64,000 nucleotides of DNA. It comes from Certhia americana. Taxonomy: Eukaryota; Chordata; Aves; Passeriformes; Certhiidae. Every line of letters starts with the position of its first letter. Position 1 is the stretch's first letter. Made by a program: the position numbers and the translations under genes. This document shows positions 8,518 to 21,900 of the stretch, in pieces. Location of the stretch: the NCBI GenBank assembly GCA_018697195.1, contig CM031870.1:4560497-4624496 (forward strand). The letters are read 5' to 3'. The notes below the pieces were generated by a model. It was not told where the DNA came from, did not search any database, and worked only from the letters and a program-made list of their open reading frames with translations.

Positions 8518-8850
8518 TGTTGGCCGGGGCTGTGTGTTTTAGTGTGCGCCGGGGCTGTGTGTGTGGTGTGGTGTGTGTGGGTGTTGGTGTGGGTGTGAGC
8601 CGGGGCTGTTTTGTGTGTGTGTGTGTGTGTGTGGTGTGTGTGTGAGCCGGGGCCTGTGTGTGTGTGTGTGTGTGAGCCTTGCTGTTGTCTGTGATCCCGG
8701 GCTGTGTGTGTGTGTGTGAGCCGGGGCTGTGTGTGTGATACCTGGGGCCTGTGTGTGTGAGCCTTGGCTGTGTGTGTGTGTGTTGTCTGTTTGTGTTGTC
8801 TGTGAATCTGTTTAAGTCCGGGGCTGTGTTGTGATCCGGGGCTGTGACGG
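7740..8850 (+). repeat. TG-rich higher-order tandem array in C7orf50 intron 1
   Basis: There are more than 25 irregular copies of a unit made of (g)agccggggctg followed by a (TG)n run of variable length. The TG runs range from 4 to about 20 dinucleotides; the longest is near 8468-8515. The array is strongly strand-asymmetric and CpG-containing. TG runs can adopt Z-DNA and, as UG-rich RNA, bind TDP-43/CELF-type proteins. It produces a 533-codon minus-strand open frame of Thr-His repeats, which is an artefact of the repeat. Confidence 0.9.
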
Positions 8851-9858
8851 GCTGTGCCGTTGGGCACGAATCCCGGTTTGGTAAGCGGAGCCGGGCTTAG
8901 GGGCTGGCTGTGGGAGTGCCCCCGCCCCGGGCACGGCCCGTGCCTCACGCCTGCCAGGCCTGCTGCGGTGTCTCGGGGCTGCCAGCCCCTCCTTCGGCAC
9001 TTCTGCTGTATCGGGAACCTCCCGACGTGGGTTTGTGGGTTGCTTTATGTTTCAGTGTGTGTTTCTAGGTAAATGCGATCGAGCCAATGTTTGCCTGTCT
9101 AGTGAAACTGACACTGAAACTCACAGTGTTGGGGCAACTGGGGAAAGCCACTTCAGTCAGGCGTTCTGTCAAAGAAATAGTACGGAGTTACAACTAGACC
9201 TGTTTTCAGAACCAGCTGCAGTGTTGTCTGCAACTCCTGTTCACCTTCACCCTTATGTCAGCCTAAAATTAAAGATAAAGCTAATAAAACAATTCTTTAA
9301 ACATCGTTTTACCATGTTAACCTATATGAAAGTAGAGAAACTTAACCAGAACTAGCGGTTTAAAACTGTTTAGCAATTAGATAGCCTTACTTTTTGCTTG
9401 TGAGTGCACACATATGCACATTAATGAGATGACTAGCAGTCATGTGAATGTATTTTGAGATGGTGGTGTTATCTGAGGTAGACAGTTCAAACAGTTCAGT
9501 GTGGTGTGTTCTAAACTGCAGAAAGCACAGCCTAAGTTATGGGGAATCCCTTCCAGGAGGGTCACTGAGGTATTATTTTCCACAACAGGGCCTCTGAGGA
9601 CAAAACGTGTGGAGATTCCTACAGGAGATTGTCATTTGAGTTTTACATTACCTTGACTATAATGTATTCCTAAAGGAAACACAAAAATTCTCCAAAATTA
9701 ATCAAATTTCAGTGCAGACATACATCTCATGGGTAGTCACAAATAATTACCATATCAGTGTAATTATAGTATAACTGTCTGTATATGAGACTGATGTTTA
9801 ATATTAAAAAAGGTTCTAACTGCAGTTTGGTGGTTACTGTTATAGAACAGCATTTTAG
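8851..9858 (+). other. C7orf50 intron 1, distal part
   Basis: GC-rich to about 9050, then AT-rich. A TTTCTAG acceptor at 9062-9068 is followed by a 69-codon open stretch (to about 9270) containing SSETDTETHSVGATGESHFS. No donor follows it, so an alternative exon is possible but not called. The final acceptor CAGCATTTTAG ends at 9858. Confidence 0.45.
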
Positions 9859-9985
9859 AATGCCGAAAATGATTGTGGAAAAAAAAGAAAAGAAGGCAGA
9901 AAAAAGAAAAAAGTTGAAGGAACATGAGGCCCAAAAGGATGACCTGGAATTGAAAAGTAAACGGGAGAAGAAGCAAAAGCTGAAG
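9859..9985 (+). CDS. C7orf50: C7orf50 lysine-rich exon (probable exon 2)
   Basis: The exon lies between acceptor CATTTTAG and donor CTGAAG|GTTTGG. From the ATG at 9860 it encodes 42 residues, MPKMIVEKKEKKAEKRKK then LKEHEAQKDDLELKSKREKK. It is extremely rich in Lys and Glu and predicted coiled-coil/basic. It parallels the human C7orf50 N-terminus (KRKVPEVTEKKNKKLKK). The assignment rests on this similarity and on synteny: ZFAND2A is upstream on the same strand and GPER1/GPR146 lie downstream on the opposite strand, as in human. Translation might begin here if the 7387 exon is non-coding. Confidence 0.6.
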
Positions 9986-12900
9986 GTTTGGCTCTTTATT
10001 TCAATACAAAATAGATTTGTTGTTGCTGTAGAGTCTGTTCTGAACATGAGTTAGATTCAGTTGCGGTGATTCCTTGGATGCAATATACCTAGAGTGAAAG
10101 CTAAAAGGAAAAGATAAATTAAGCCAAATCTGTGTCCAATTGCAGCAGGCAGAGAGGTGATCTCTGTTTGTTTTGGATGTTTCTGTGAAAAACAGAGAAT
10201 GGATGTGGGTGAAAGGTGAACCAAGTGAGAATCTGTCATATGGCAATCTCAGCAGAGCTTCAGTCTTCATGTGATCCTGAGTGCCTGGGAAAACATGAAA
10301 GATGTTTTCTTGGAAATTCTCCTGGTTTTTGGACAGAATGTCAAGTGGCCAGAAGGTGTCAGCAGTCTCTTTGTATTCCTGAACGTTTTATGAATTATTT
10401 TATGAGAATTAAATTAGCAATCTCAGTATTTTACTTAAGTAGGAACTTGGAGTTGGAAGGTTTTTGGGTTTTTGGGGTTTTTTTTGTGGTGGAAATTATG
10501 CATTGTTCAAGGACAGTTCAGTTCTGATGTTCTTAGTGGTTACTGTGGAATGAGGATCAAAGAACTAAAGCAAATCAAGAGGCAGAGAAGGAAAGCAGGT
10601 TTTTTTCCTCAGGAATTCTTGAGGATCACCTCAAGAGGCCATGGTCTTAATTCTCTCATGTTTCCTGGCCTAACATAAAATATATGTGAAATCTGCTTGG
10701 TACTTCCTTTATCATGACATGTGTAGCTCAATGGAGCTCATATAACTAAAAATCAGTACTTATTTTGTTATTAGGTCTTATTTAAGCTCATTGGCAAGAG
10801 CATATTTGAAGAACTTTTGCATTCCTGAGTTTCTCTAGGTATTGCATTTAGAGTTTGGGAGGCTTCATATAAAAAAGCCAACCTATTGGCAGAAGCTATT
10901 CAGAGGTCTGTGTATTTTTGCAGTTTTGAACTCAGCAGAAATGTGCCTAAGTAAGAAAGGACTGCAGCTTTGTCAAAGCAAAGATATGAAGTTATAAAGA
11001 CAAAATTTCCTTAGAGGGAATGTTTCTCTTTTCCTTTGTATTGTAGACTGTGGATTTGCTGTGCTATAATTAAACTCGAGTGAAAATAATTTTCCAGGAC
11101 AAAACAGTGTGAAATTGAATTGTCAAAATGAAAATTCTGTTGCCTGTGGCAACCTATAATTTCATGTAAAACTGCCAAACAGTTGAGGTGGGCTTCAAGC
11201 TCCTGGCAAGTGGGGCCTTTTTGGACCATCTGATGTCCAGTGTTCAGTTCTTAGAACACCCAAGTGAGTTTTGTGGGCTGTGCAGACTGTAGGACTGTGA
11301 AAGAAAAGAGTAAAGAGTAATGGAAATAAGAATCCTTAATACTGTTAGGGAACACCACTAAGCACAACAGTTCTTGGAATCATAAAAGTTGATGCCAGTG
11401 GGTGGCTTGAACATGTATATAGTGAGTTTTAGGGAATGCCATAAAAGGTCTATGACAAGCCATTTCTTGGCATCAGCTTTATAAACTGTAACTGTTGATA
11501 GCAGGAAAGTCTAAGTTAATAGACCACTTCTTTTTTTTTTTTTTCCTTCTTTTTTTTCTTTTTTTAATTGCTGTTGAGAATGCAAAAGATCAAGCAGATC
11601 TTAAACAATTTTACTTCAGAAGTGGTTAAAAAAAGTGAATTGCTCGGCAGTTTGATTGCTACACAGTGTAAGTACTCCCAGCTTTGTGTGCAATGCCTGG
11701 TTAAGGCACACTGGCATTTATGCTTTAAAGGGCTTTTGGTCATCAAACCTTGTCAGTGTGGAAAGTGTAAGAGAGAACAAGGTAAAACTGTTCTGTGTGG
11801 ACAGGAAGATCAGGAGGAGCTCTGGGGCTGTGCTCAGTCAGTGTGAATGGTTCCAAGTAAGACATTTGGAACAAAAGTTAGGCAACTGCTGAGAAGGTTT
11901 ATTTTGCACCTTTACTTTCTTTAATTTGATTTCTGTAACTTTAAAATAAGCTGGAATTTTGCTAGATCTACAGGAATTCCTGAATAATGGTGCCTGGATT
12001 CTGATGAGCTGTGATTGGCTTTTAATGCAGTAACTGAATTAAAGGAAACTCTTCTTGGCATCCTTAAAGTAAGGATAGGCTCCAGTTTTGCTTGAGGAGT
12101 CTCATGTGTGGTAGAAAGAACTCAAAAGTTTTGGTGGGACAGAGGTTTCACTAAGTCACATTCCTGTGATGTAATTTTTTTTTTTTTTTTAGTACAGCAA
12201 ATTTAATCTCCAAAGTGGAAAATACAAATGTCTAATTGATTTTGTTATAGAGCTGGAGACAAGTTGAGTTGTGTTTTCAGTGACTGGATTTAGTGTACAC
12301 TGATCATTCCTTCAAGAAATTTATTTCAAAAATTCTTAACCAGCCTTAGACTAAGGTATTTTTCCTTGGAACAGCTTGACCTTTCAGAGTAATCTTGATG
12401 TTTTATTGATTTTCGTCTACTCAATTTCTTCTGTTTACACTAAATAGCAATAAGCAGTTCAAGACCAATATGAATGTTTTCGTGAGTGATCTTAGAACCA
12501 CACAGCTCTAAATGAGACATCTCTAGTGAAGCTGAGTTTTAAAGTTTAATTAAGTTTTAAAACTTAATTCAGCCTTGTGGTTTATCTGACCAATTCTCCT
12601 GATGTTACTGTTCTATTTACCTACTTGAAATAATCACACATTTGATACAGATTTTTTTAAATCACTAGACTTTACATTTTTTTATAATGACTTTTATAGT
12701 TTGCTAGCATGCTTATGTGTTGAACTGTCAGAATGTTTAAGCTTTTCCTTTCAAACTGTAACATAGGTATGAAGAAAAGAGATCTAAAATGTGCTGGTGG
12801 TTTGAAGTTTGAGGCTTCTTAGGTAACAACTTCCTGATGGATCTTTTCTGACAAGGTAGTTTTGTTTCAATTATCTGGAAAAAAAAAAATTGCAGTATTG

Positions 12901-15900
12901 TTAATGTGTCATCTTGAAGTAACAGAACCCTTAGAAGTGTTTCTTTGCAATTACTCCTGTTTTGCTTCTGATTATGGCTTCCTTCAGCCTTCAAATTCCA
13001 GCTGCCTCAATGCCACAAAGCTTATTGGAACAGCAGTCCTGACAGTTGCAGCTCTGTAGGTAGGAAACAACATGAGGTTACTTTGTTTCCCAGGGCTATG
13101 TGAGTTCTGCCCAGAATGACCTTTCTGTGTCAAAGGATCTTGTCATTTAGGGGCAGATCTCATTGCTGCAGAGCTGCTGGCTTTCTGCAGAACGGTAGGA
13201 AATTCTTTCAGAGCAGAACATCTATTAGGCAAGACTCAAAATTCATAATCCATAGAAAAAAATATTAATTTCTTGTTCCTTCCCAATTTAGTCTAGTGAA
13301 CATTGTAACTTCAAGGAAAATTACAATGCCTAAGGGACAATCAATATAAATCAAATCCCCTTGTTCATGGTTGAAGGGTACTTTAGGTAATGCTCATACA
13401 GCCAGTGAGTGTTTCCTTGTACTTCCTTGTTATGGCCAGCATTGCAAGTGGTTGGAGGAGGAGGAATCAACATTTTCCTCAGATAAAGGCAGGATCAGTG
13501 GGAAAGGAATTTAATTTCTGAGATTCCATACAGATACTACAAACAATGGCAAATAAACAAGTAGCTCATGGTGTTTCTTTCATCAGAGTGTGCAGGTGCC
13601 CAAACAGTAAGATCTGTTTCCTAAATGGAAAATGGCAAAATTTGTAAAGAAAAGGTTTTTCTGTTCAGCTTTTTGGAGGTTATCATAAAGAGCAATATAG
13701 AATTCTTCAGTTGCAAAGCAATCTACAAAAAAAAAAAAAAAATTCTTTAAAATCGCTGTTTGGTTGTAGCAGTGGAAAACCCTGTAAAATTATGTTTAAG
13801 CTGTGGAGATAAACATTTTGGGCATGAACTTTATGGAATAACTGGGAATGCTACTTTGATACAATCTCTAATGCTGCTTGTAATCAGGTAACTGGGGTAG
13901 TAATTTGAATGTTTAATGAATGCAAACCAGACATTGGTGCAAACTGATCTGGCAGATATTGTAAAGCTATCATCAGACAGTGTATTTATTTGTTTGACAA
14001 CCCACTAATTCATCCCAAAGCCTGTTCTTGAAATAATGAGTTGTGGATGATTTGCAAACAAACTCAGTAATCCTTTATTGTTCCCTTAATTTATTTTTCT
14101 AATTAATGGAAAGCTTATCTTGTAGCCATCAAAATAACTTGGTTTGCATTTTCCCATCCTAAAAAAATGCCATGAAGTTAACAACTTAGTGTGATGTTGC
14201 AGGATTTTCTTCTGATTACCAGGCTTTTATAGTTTGCTATACCAGGCCACCAATATTAACTGTATTTTATATACATTAAAAGTATATTTTGGAAACTGTT
14301 TGCATTGCAATTCCACTGTCCACTCTTCTGCACTTGTTTGGTTTTGCTGTACTTGCTTAATCCTCTGTTGTAAGCATTAATGTTATCTGAGGTTATTAAT
14401 TTTTGTTCAAACAATATGTAAAAATCTTAAATATTAAAAAAGGAAATAAATTCAAAAAACTTAAATTTATTTAGCATAACCTCCTAAAATAAGAATCTGA
14501 TCTCGTACTGTTTTTTTTTTTTTGACCAATTTTAAAGTATCTTTAACATGCAAATAGAATTTTGTCCATGTTATGAAGAGAAGATGACATAATCTTTCAT
14601 CTTCCCCTATCCCTCCATCTCCCCCTGTGCCTTGATGGAAAGATACATCAACAGAAAGCAGTTTCCCAGTGATAAAGGGAGGGTGGGAGCTATTTTTCAA
14701 AATGGCCAAGTTAAATGTCAGGATGGATATTATTGTGCTGGGTTTTGTCAGTCTATAATTAAAATGTTGGGTCTGTTTCTCTTTGTTTCAGGCTACCTTT
14801 CTGTTGAATGTTTATTCTTGGGTTGTTTGCTTGGGGTTTTTTTACTTGCACAAAAGGACAAGTTTGCTGGCCCAAGGGCTCTTAGTGCCTCTCTGTATGG
14901 TGGCCTTCTGGTAGTTATAGGAAATAATTACAAAGGTCTAAATCTATGTGGCAGTTATGGCTTACTGTGTGACATCTTGCTTGGTTTATCTGCTTTCTTA
15001 TCTATGAAATATCTCTCAAATTAGGAAAATTTAAAAAAAACCCAACCAACCACAAAACAACAAACTTTGAGGGCAGCTGGTTATGGGACTGAAACATTTG
15101 TTTCCTGCTAACACTTCTTCATCAGAATATTGATAGAGTTGCTTCAAATTATTTTATTAAATTAACCATGCATTTATTTATTTTAAAAAGGGGGTAAATT
15201 TAATTGTGACACCCATGTAGTGTTTATAGAGAATAGTAGGCCTTCTGTAAACAGACATGTCTAAGAAGGTACAGAATCATGTTTGAAATATGGATATGCA
15301 TAGATTAGGCTGAATAATTTTACATTCCTTTGAAAATTATTTTTGTAATGGTACGAATAGATTTCCCAGGAAAGAGTATTCACAGCTGGGAAAACAGTTG
15401 CTACTTTGAAGATGGTTTTCCCAGGCGAAAGGCTCACGTCCCCAACTGTGTTTGGTATAAACAATATGTGGTGTATTTCTTACTTGTGTTTAAAGGAATT
15501 GTGCATTCTTCATTACAATTTAGCAAACAAGAGCTTCATGCTAATTCTGGGTATTTGCCTTAATCTGTATCCGTTCAAAGTTAATTCTCTACTTTTATTA
15601 ATAAAGCCAGGGTATTAAATTGATGGGGAGTTTGGTGGTGAAACACAACTGTCCCTTCTTTGCTGTTAAGAGGGGAAATTCTTCCTTCTCTTCTTGGAGC
15701 ACGTACTTGTTGTTTCCTCTCAGCCCTCATTATCTGCTTGCTGGTGAGCCCTTTCTTGATGGCTCTTGTTGGATTTCCAGTATAAATCCTTGCTTTCCTG
15801 CCTTAACTGCAAATATCTTAACAAAATTCAAATTAAGGACAGGATTCCCACTTGTGGGTTGAATTTGTTGAGTGTTCAGTTGTTGAAGGAGCAAAGGCAA

Positions 15901-18900
15901 GATCTGCTTGACTGTGTCACCCAGCTCCAGTCCAGTGAGAACACTGCTTTTGGCCCTTTTTCAATGACGATTTTATTCTGGTTCTGTATTGATGACTTCT
16001 AACTCCTCATAAAGAGAGACATCATCAATGAAAATTGCTGGAAAAGGCCCAAATTGTTGAATATAGAAAACTTGGCACAAAACCCCAAAACATGTGTAAC
16101 TTCAGTTAAAAAGAAGTCCCATTAACATGTTTGAATTTGCAAAAGGCATTCATTTGGCAAGAAATTAACTTGTAAGCTTGACAGGATGTTTGCTGCATTC
16201 TGATACAGCATAAAGAGCAGAGAAATGGGCATTCAAAAGCAATTATTCTTGACAGGGCTTGAAACTTGGAAGTGTGTATAGCATAATGTATTAATCCAGT
16301 CCTGATTTTTGTGGACTTGTTACTTCCTCTTTATTGCTCTTGCTACTGTTTTGTTAATGTTAATTGGTTCAAAAAACCTAAAATGGCACAGATTTGGATG
16401 TTTAAACTATGCTTATTCTAAAAAGCAGCTCTGTCCTTGATGAAATGCTGCTGCTTGTTTAAGCAATGTGGTATAATGCTTTTTATAAAACATGACTTTT
16501 TGCATGTTGATAAAATAGATTCAAAAATTCAAAAAAACCCCCAGTGTTTTGGCACAGATAAAAGGGGGGTGATGGCTGCTCCTGTAGTATGAATGAGAAA
16601 TGAGAACTTTCCTCATTCAAAATGTCTTTTGTGTTTAGATGCAATATTGTGAACCACATGAAAGATCAGTGTATATTTATATATGTTAATAAATTACAGC
16701 ATAGATAAAATGGCTCTTGGGTATTAGATCAAAGCCACTCAGATTAATAAATACTTGTAAAATGCTTGTCTGTTACATCCAACAAGTAATTAGAACAGAA
16801 AATTAATCTTTTGACTTTTAGAACCTGCCTGAAATATCGAGGGTACAAGCATGAAGGTATTTGACAGGGGAACCAGACTCTGTCTTTGAATGCATTTACC
16901 TATTTCTAATTGAATCCCACAGGAGTTCTGTAGGACATCAAACGGAAGATCATCAACCAGTGTTTTATTAAATTTCTCAGCATTATCTTAATAATTTGCA
17001 TCTGTAAACCAGGCTATTGCAAACAGCATATACATAGGGGCAGACAGCTTTTCCTACCTCTCAGAGTTTGAAAGATGTCAAAGCTGTTCAGAGAATGTAC
17101 TGAGGGCTTAGAGCTGCATTGCATAAAAAGGAGCAGAGTGGTTATACAAGTAAAGAGAAAAGAAAACCTAAATCTGTGGAAAATACATGCTTTTAGTAAC
17201 TACCTTTCCATCCTACCTTTACACTACAGACTGAATCCTAAAGGGGGGTTATTCATCCTTACCCACTCATGAAATAACTAATTGGTTACAGAACTGTTGT
17301 ACTGAACTCTAATACAGAGGTCATTGAAATTGGTCATGGGTTTTTTGAGAACTTAGGAGCCTTCCTGCACCTCAATGGCTGATTCTTTTTTCAAGCTACC
17401 TTTGGAATAGACAACATTTCCTATTTTATTACAAAAGTCCCGTCTTTCGTGGCTTTCAAGCCTTTGCTCCAAAGACATCCTTTAATAAACTTGTAAAGTT
17501 AGGGTTTTTAAATTGTAAAAATTACCATCCTTTGCATAAACTATGGTTGTCTTATATTTGTCTAGATGAAATTATGATCTAGTTTAAGCTTAGAATAGGA
17601 GCAGCCAACTGTCCTGATCCGATAGGTTTTGGAATAAAATCTCTGGCCAAGATCCAAAAGGTCTTGCTCAGTCAAGAAGAGCACAAATCAGCAGGGGATG
17701 GGGGCAGCTCTCCATGGCCCCTCACAGACCCCTGGTTTTGGGCTGAGGATGCTGTTGGGTCCAGTCAGGTTCTGTGTGAGCCAATGTCAGCTCCAGCAGC
17801 ACCTCAGGCCAGCAAGGCTGGGCTTCTGGTCCCACAACACTCCCACAGTGTCACCCGTCATCAGGCAGCTTTAATTAGCATAAGAAAATAACATGTCATG
17901 TTTCTCACTGTTCTAGAGAATGAGCTTGTAATATCAGAAGTAATTATTCTGACTTTACACCTCTGGAAGCCAAGCAAGTTTATAAATTATGTTCCCCCAT
18001 ACATCTCTGTCTATATCTCCTTCCCACCTTGATACTCAGTTGTCAGGTGGATATTTGGAATACTATCAATTTTTTGGGTGAGCTGTTTCTTTGGTATCTT
18101 TCTCAGTTTGCTGTGTGCACTTCACTCTGCAGCACAAGAGTTAAAAGGTTTCTGTAGTCAGGTACAGGCTATTTCTCTTGTGCAGTTCTGAATGGAGAGA
18201 GAATGAAAGGAAGAAAATCTTATTTGCCATTATATTACAGTTTCTATTGAGGGAATGCCTGGGAAAGGAAATATTTCTGCTGCTGAGGCAGAAAACAAAT
18301 CTATCTCCAGCACTATTAGGCAATTCTGCCACTGAGCTCTTTCTGTAAAAATCGTCTTAACTCCAATTCTAAGGATAATTTAACAATATCCTAATAAATT
18401 TCCTGTTTCTCTACTATGTCTTTTTTTCTCCCCACAGTTTTTTTTAAAGTCCTTCCAGGAAACATACTCAATGCAATTTGAAAAGGTCTTAAACCTTTTC
18501 AGTGATTTTGCTTGCAGGTCAAGTGAACTGCAACTTGTAAGCAAAGCTGCTGCTTTGGAAAGTTTTACCCTGCTGCATTAAATATTTATTTTGAGAAAGC
18601 AGGGTTTTGCTTTTTGGTAATGAACAGCTCAGTAGTTTAATTTAGGCCTTTGAAATGTCTGTATATACCTGTAGCAGACTGTTCAATCAATTTAAGAAAG
18701 CAGGTTGGAAACTTGAAAATGTTTTTTATCATGGGCGTTGAACAGTTTCAAAAGCTATTCTAAACACCCAAGTGACTTTGTGAGACTCAGACAATCATCT
18801 TTATATTTTGTAGTGGCATTTAGTGGGTTTAGGTAAAATAAATGAAGTAGCATGTACGAAAGGGAGTTGAAAGTAGAGCTGATCCTGCACAGCCTGCGGT

Positions 18901-21900
18901 CCTGAGAGGGCATTGCTCCTGTGTTGGCACCCTGGGTGGCTCAATAAGCAGCTGTTTATTCTTAGCTCCTGCCTGTGTCATGCTGATGTGGAATAGAAGC
19001 CTAAAAGGAAGGCCAGACCCAAGGGTTAAAGCTTTATTGTACTAAAAGTCACTGTGGAATAAATAGTTTGGACAATACTGTTGAAGAAAGGACACCTACA
19101 TTATAAATATGAATGGAGGGTGTTCAGATTTTCATATGTGGTGTCTCTCTTTAAAACACAGCACAGGGCATGTACCACAACCTCCCTGACAGCAGAGCTT
19201 AAGGGCATAAGGGAAAGGTGTTCTGTGTGCATGTCTTAAAAGTGACTTGTTCCTCATTACATGTTGTTCCAGGTTTGCCATTAAAAAAGGACAAATAAAT
19301 AATTAATTTGGTCCTGTGCTCTTCTGTGATGAAAATAAATGTTTGTCTGATGATCTGAATGGGTAAGGTAAGATTTAGAGTGAAAGGGAAGGACAGATAC
19401 TGCCCCTTAAATTCAAATCAAGCTCTTATCTTCATTGTTTTCAATCAAAATCAAATTAATTCATTGGCTCACCTTCATGAGTAGCTATTAAAATTCAAAC
19501 CTGCTTCTTCATACACTCACTTGTTTTTAGTTATGCAGAAACAAGTACCAATGGAATTAATGATAATCAGGATTGAACTTGACATGCTTTTACTTACGGT
19601 AAACCACTCTTTAACACGTTTTTTATGTGACAATCCCAACCATTTAAAATTGTCCAGACAATCTTTTCTTTTTTGCAGTCTTAATAAACAGCTGAGAGAA
19701 TACAGCAAAATCCTTACACGGCAAAAAATTCAGTTATACTCTAACGCAACTTGATGGCTGGAAAAAAGATTAGAGCCTGCACTGCACAGGCAGTGGATTT
19801 TGTTTGAAACACAGATACTTAGTCTGAAATTTTACAAGCATTTTCTCGTAAAACTTTGTGCTCTATTTTTTTTTTTTTTTCTCAAGCTTTTGAAGGGAGA
19901 GGTGACTTTTCTTGCGTCTTGCTCATATTATGTCAAAGCCTTGCCCAGAATCTGGAATCACCTGACTCATTGATTCAGATTCTCTGTCACATGCCCTCCC
20001 AGCCTGTAATGCTCTTCATAAATGAATCAAGCTTTATCTTTAGACTGACCAACTTTGCATTTTCGAGAGGTGGATGTTGTGGCTGCACAGTCGGTATTTG
20101 TTGTATCTCCTAAAACTGTCAAAAGAATGCAAAGTTACACTTTAACATGTTAAAGAGGTCTCACATAACTCTTTTTCTCGAATCTTTTTATACAGCTGTG
20201 GGAAGCCTGGTGCTTTCAGTTGCACCAGGTCCAGATTGGTGTTAGTTTGTGCTGTTTGCATTTATTTTGTTTCTGGATATTCACTTATAACCTGTGCATT
20301 CAAGGCATTCTTGTGCTGAGGTATTATTTTCAAAAGCAGTTAATGGTTTACAGAGATTTTTTGATTATTCCCTCTTTCCTCTTTTCTGTGAGGTTTTCTT
20401 AATACTAGACCTTTCATGTCTGGAAGTTTGATATAGACTATTATAGCAAAGATTGTAAGCAACTGTGATAAACAGGTTTTTAAATCTCATAGTTGTCATC
20501 AGTCCAGTGTTTTAGAAAGGCATATGGAATCTTTTCCTTCAACTCAGCAATTAAACAATTAATGAGAGACCAGAGATAAAAAGTGAAGGAGTTGTATCAA
20601 AATTCTTGCTCCCATTCCCTTTTTCCTCTACACTCTAGAAAAGGTTTTATTTACTGGTGACTGTTATTTGAAATTGAAAAAAAAAAAGAAAAAAACAAAA
20701 AAAAGACACATCAAGCTGAGATCGTTTTGGTCCATGGATAAGCCATAGTAGCGAGTCATTGCAGGATAATGGCTTGCAGAAAGCATGTTGTCTACATAAA
20801 CACAGGGAAGTTGTATGACATTTCTGTAAATATTACTTTGTACAGAGTTACTGTTTAAAAAAAAAAAAGCTTTGGGAATAAGTGTGCAGTTTTTTCAGCT
20901 GGGAAAGTGCTTTGCATTTAAAGTAAGAAGTATGTTTAAATTTAGTAATTTCAGGCACAGTCCATAAGCCTGTACCAAAATATCAACAGTAGGGAACTCA
21001 TCAGGTATTTTAGGTTTGTAATTTGGCTTTAAACATGCAATAGGTTGTTTTGGGTTGAATATATATTGTTTTCTTAATGCTATAGTAATCTGGTCTTTCG
21101 TAGATTTCACTGTATACTACTGAATATGATCACTCAGAAACAAACTACTTTGGAGCATGCATGAGCAGGCATTTGCTATTGCTGTTTGTTTATTATTATA
21201 AGCTTCTGCACAAGGACTTACTTGATTTGTGTTCTGCAGGGGTAGCAGAAAGGCTTCTACCATAGACTTGATAAGAAATGTGATTCCTGTATTGGGAGAA
21301 GGGGAAAGGATCTTGTTCCTAAAAAAAACAAAATAAGCAACAACTGTGTTTGGGAAAGTGTATTCTTGTAACCCCAAGTAAGTTATTTATTCATGGCAAG
21401 TGTCAGGATTGCACAAACCTAATAAATCTGTAAGCTTAAGATATGTCTTACTTCTCAGAATTACATTGCCAAGACAATTATTCCTTCTTTCAGCTGGGTG
21501 TTGTCTGAAATAGCCATCTTTAATGGTGTGATTAATGTCTATTGGCAGTCCATAGGACCTGAGTAATTGTGGTCATTCCAAAAAGGAAAATACTGAGGGA
21601 AAAGGGCTGCGTGTGATGCAGCACAATTGTGGGGAGATGACTTGCTGAGTGTTTTTTAGCAAGTCGTGCTATGCTTGTACCTTTCTTGAGAGGAGATCTA
21701 TTTGGTCGGCAGGGAGGATGGGACTAAACACATTTTTTGTTAGACTGTGATTAGCAATCGCTTGCAATTAATCTACAGTTGCCTCAGACTTCACACTGCT
21801 GCTCCTGTTGATGCTGCAGGAATATCCAGCTATCTATTTCAAATTCCGCCATCATCATCTTGTGGCCTTTCTGTTTATAGGTCAAGTCTTTTTTGGCCGA

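Noticed and set aside
8008..8645. Cys/Val-rich + strand frames
   Set aside because: Direct translation of the same TG repeat array.
7347..8948. 533-codon minus-strand open frame rich in Thr-His
   Set aside because: It is the antisense translation of the TG-rich tandem array; composition comes from (CA)n repeats and there is no domain.
9069..9270. Possible C7orf50 exon after a TTTCTAG acceptor
   Set aside because: Open for about 69 codons but no donor follows and there is no similarity to the human protein; kept only as a remark.
14632..15024. 130-codon + strand frame with hydrophobic stretches
   Set aside because: No Kozak-supported promoter context, no homology recognised, irregular hydrophobicity; probably chance in AT-rich DNA.
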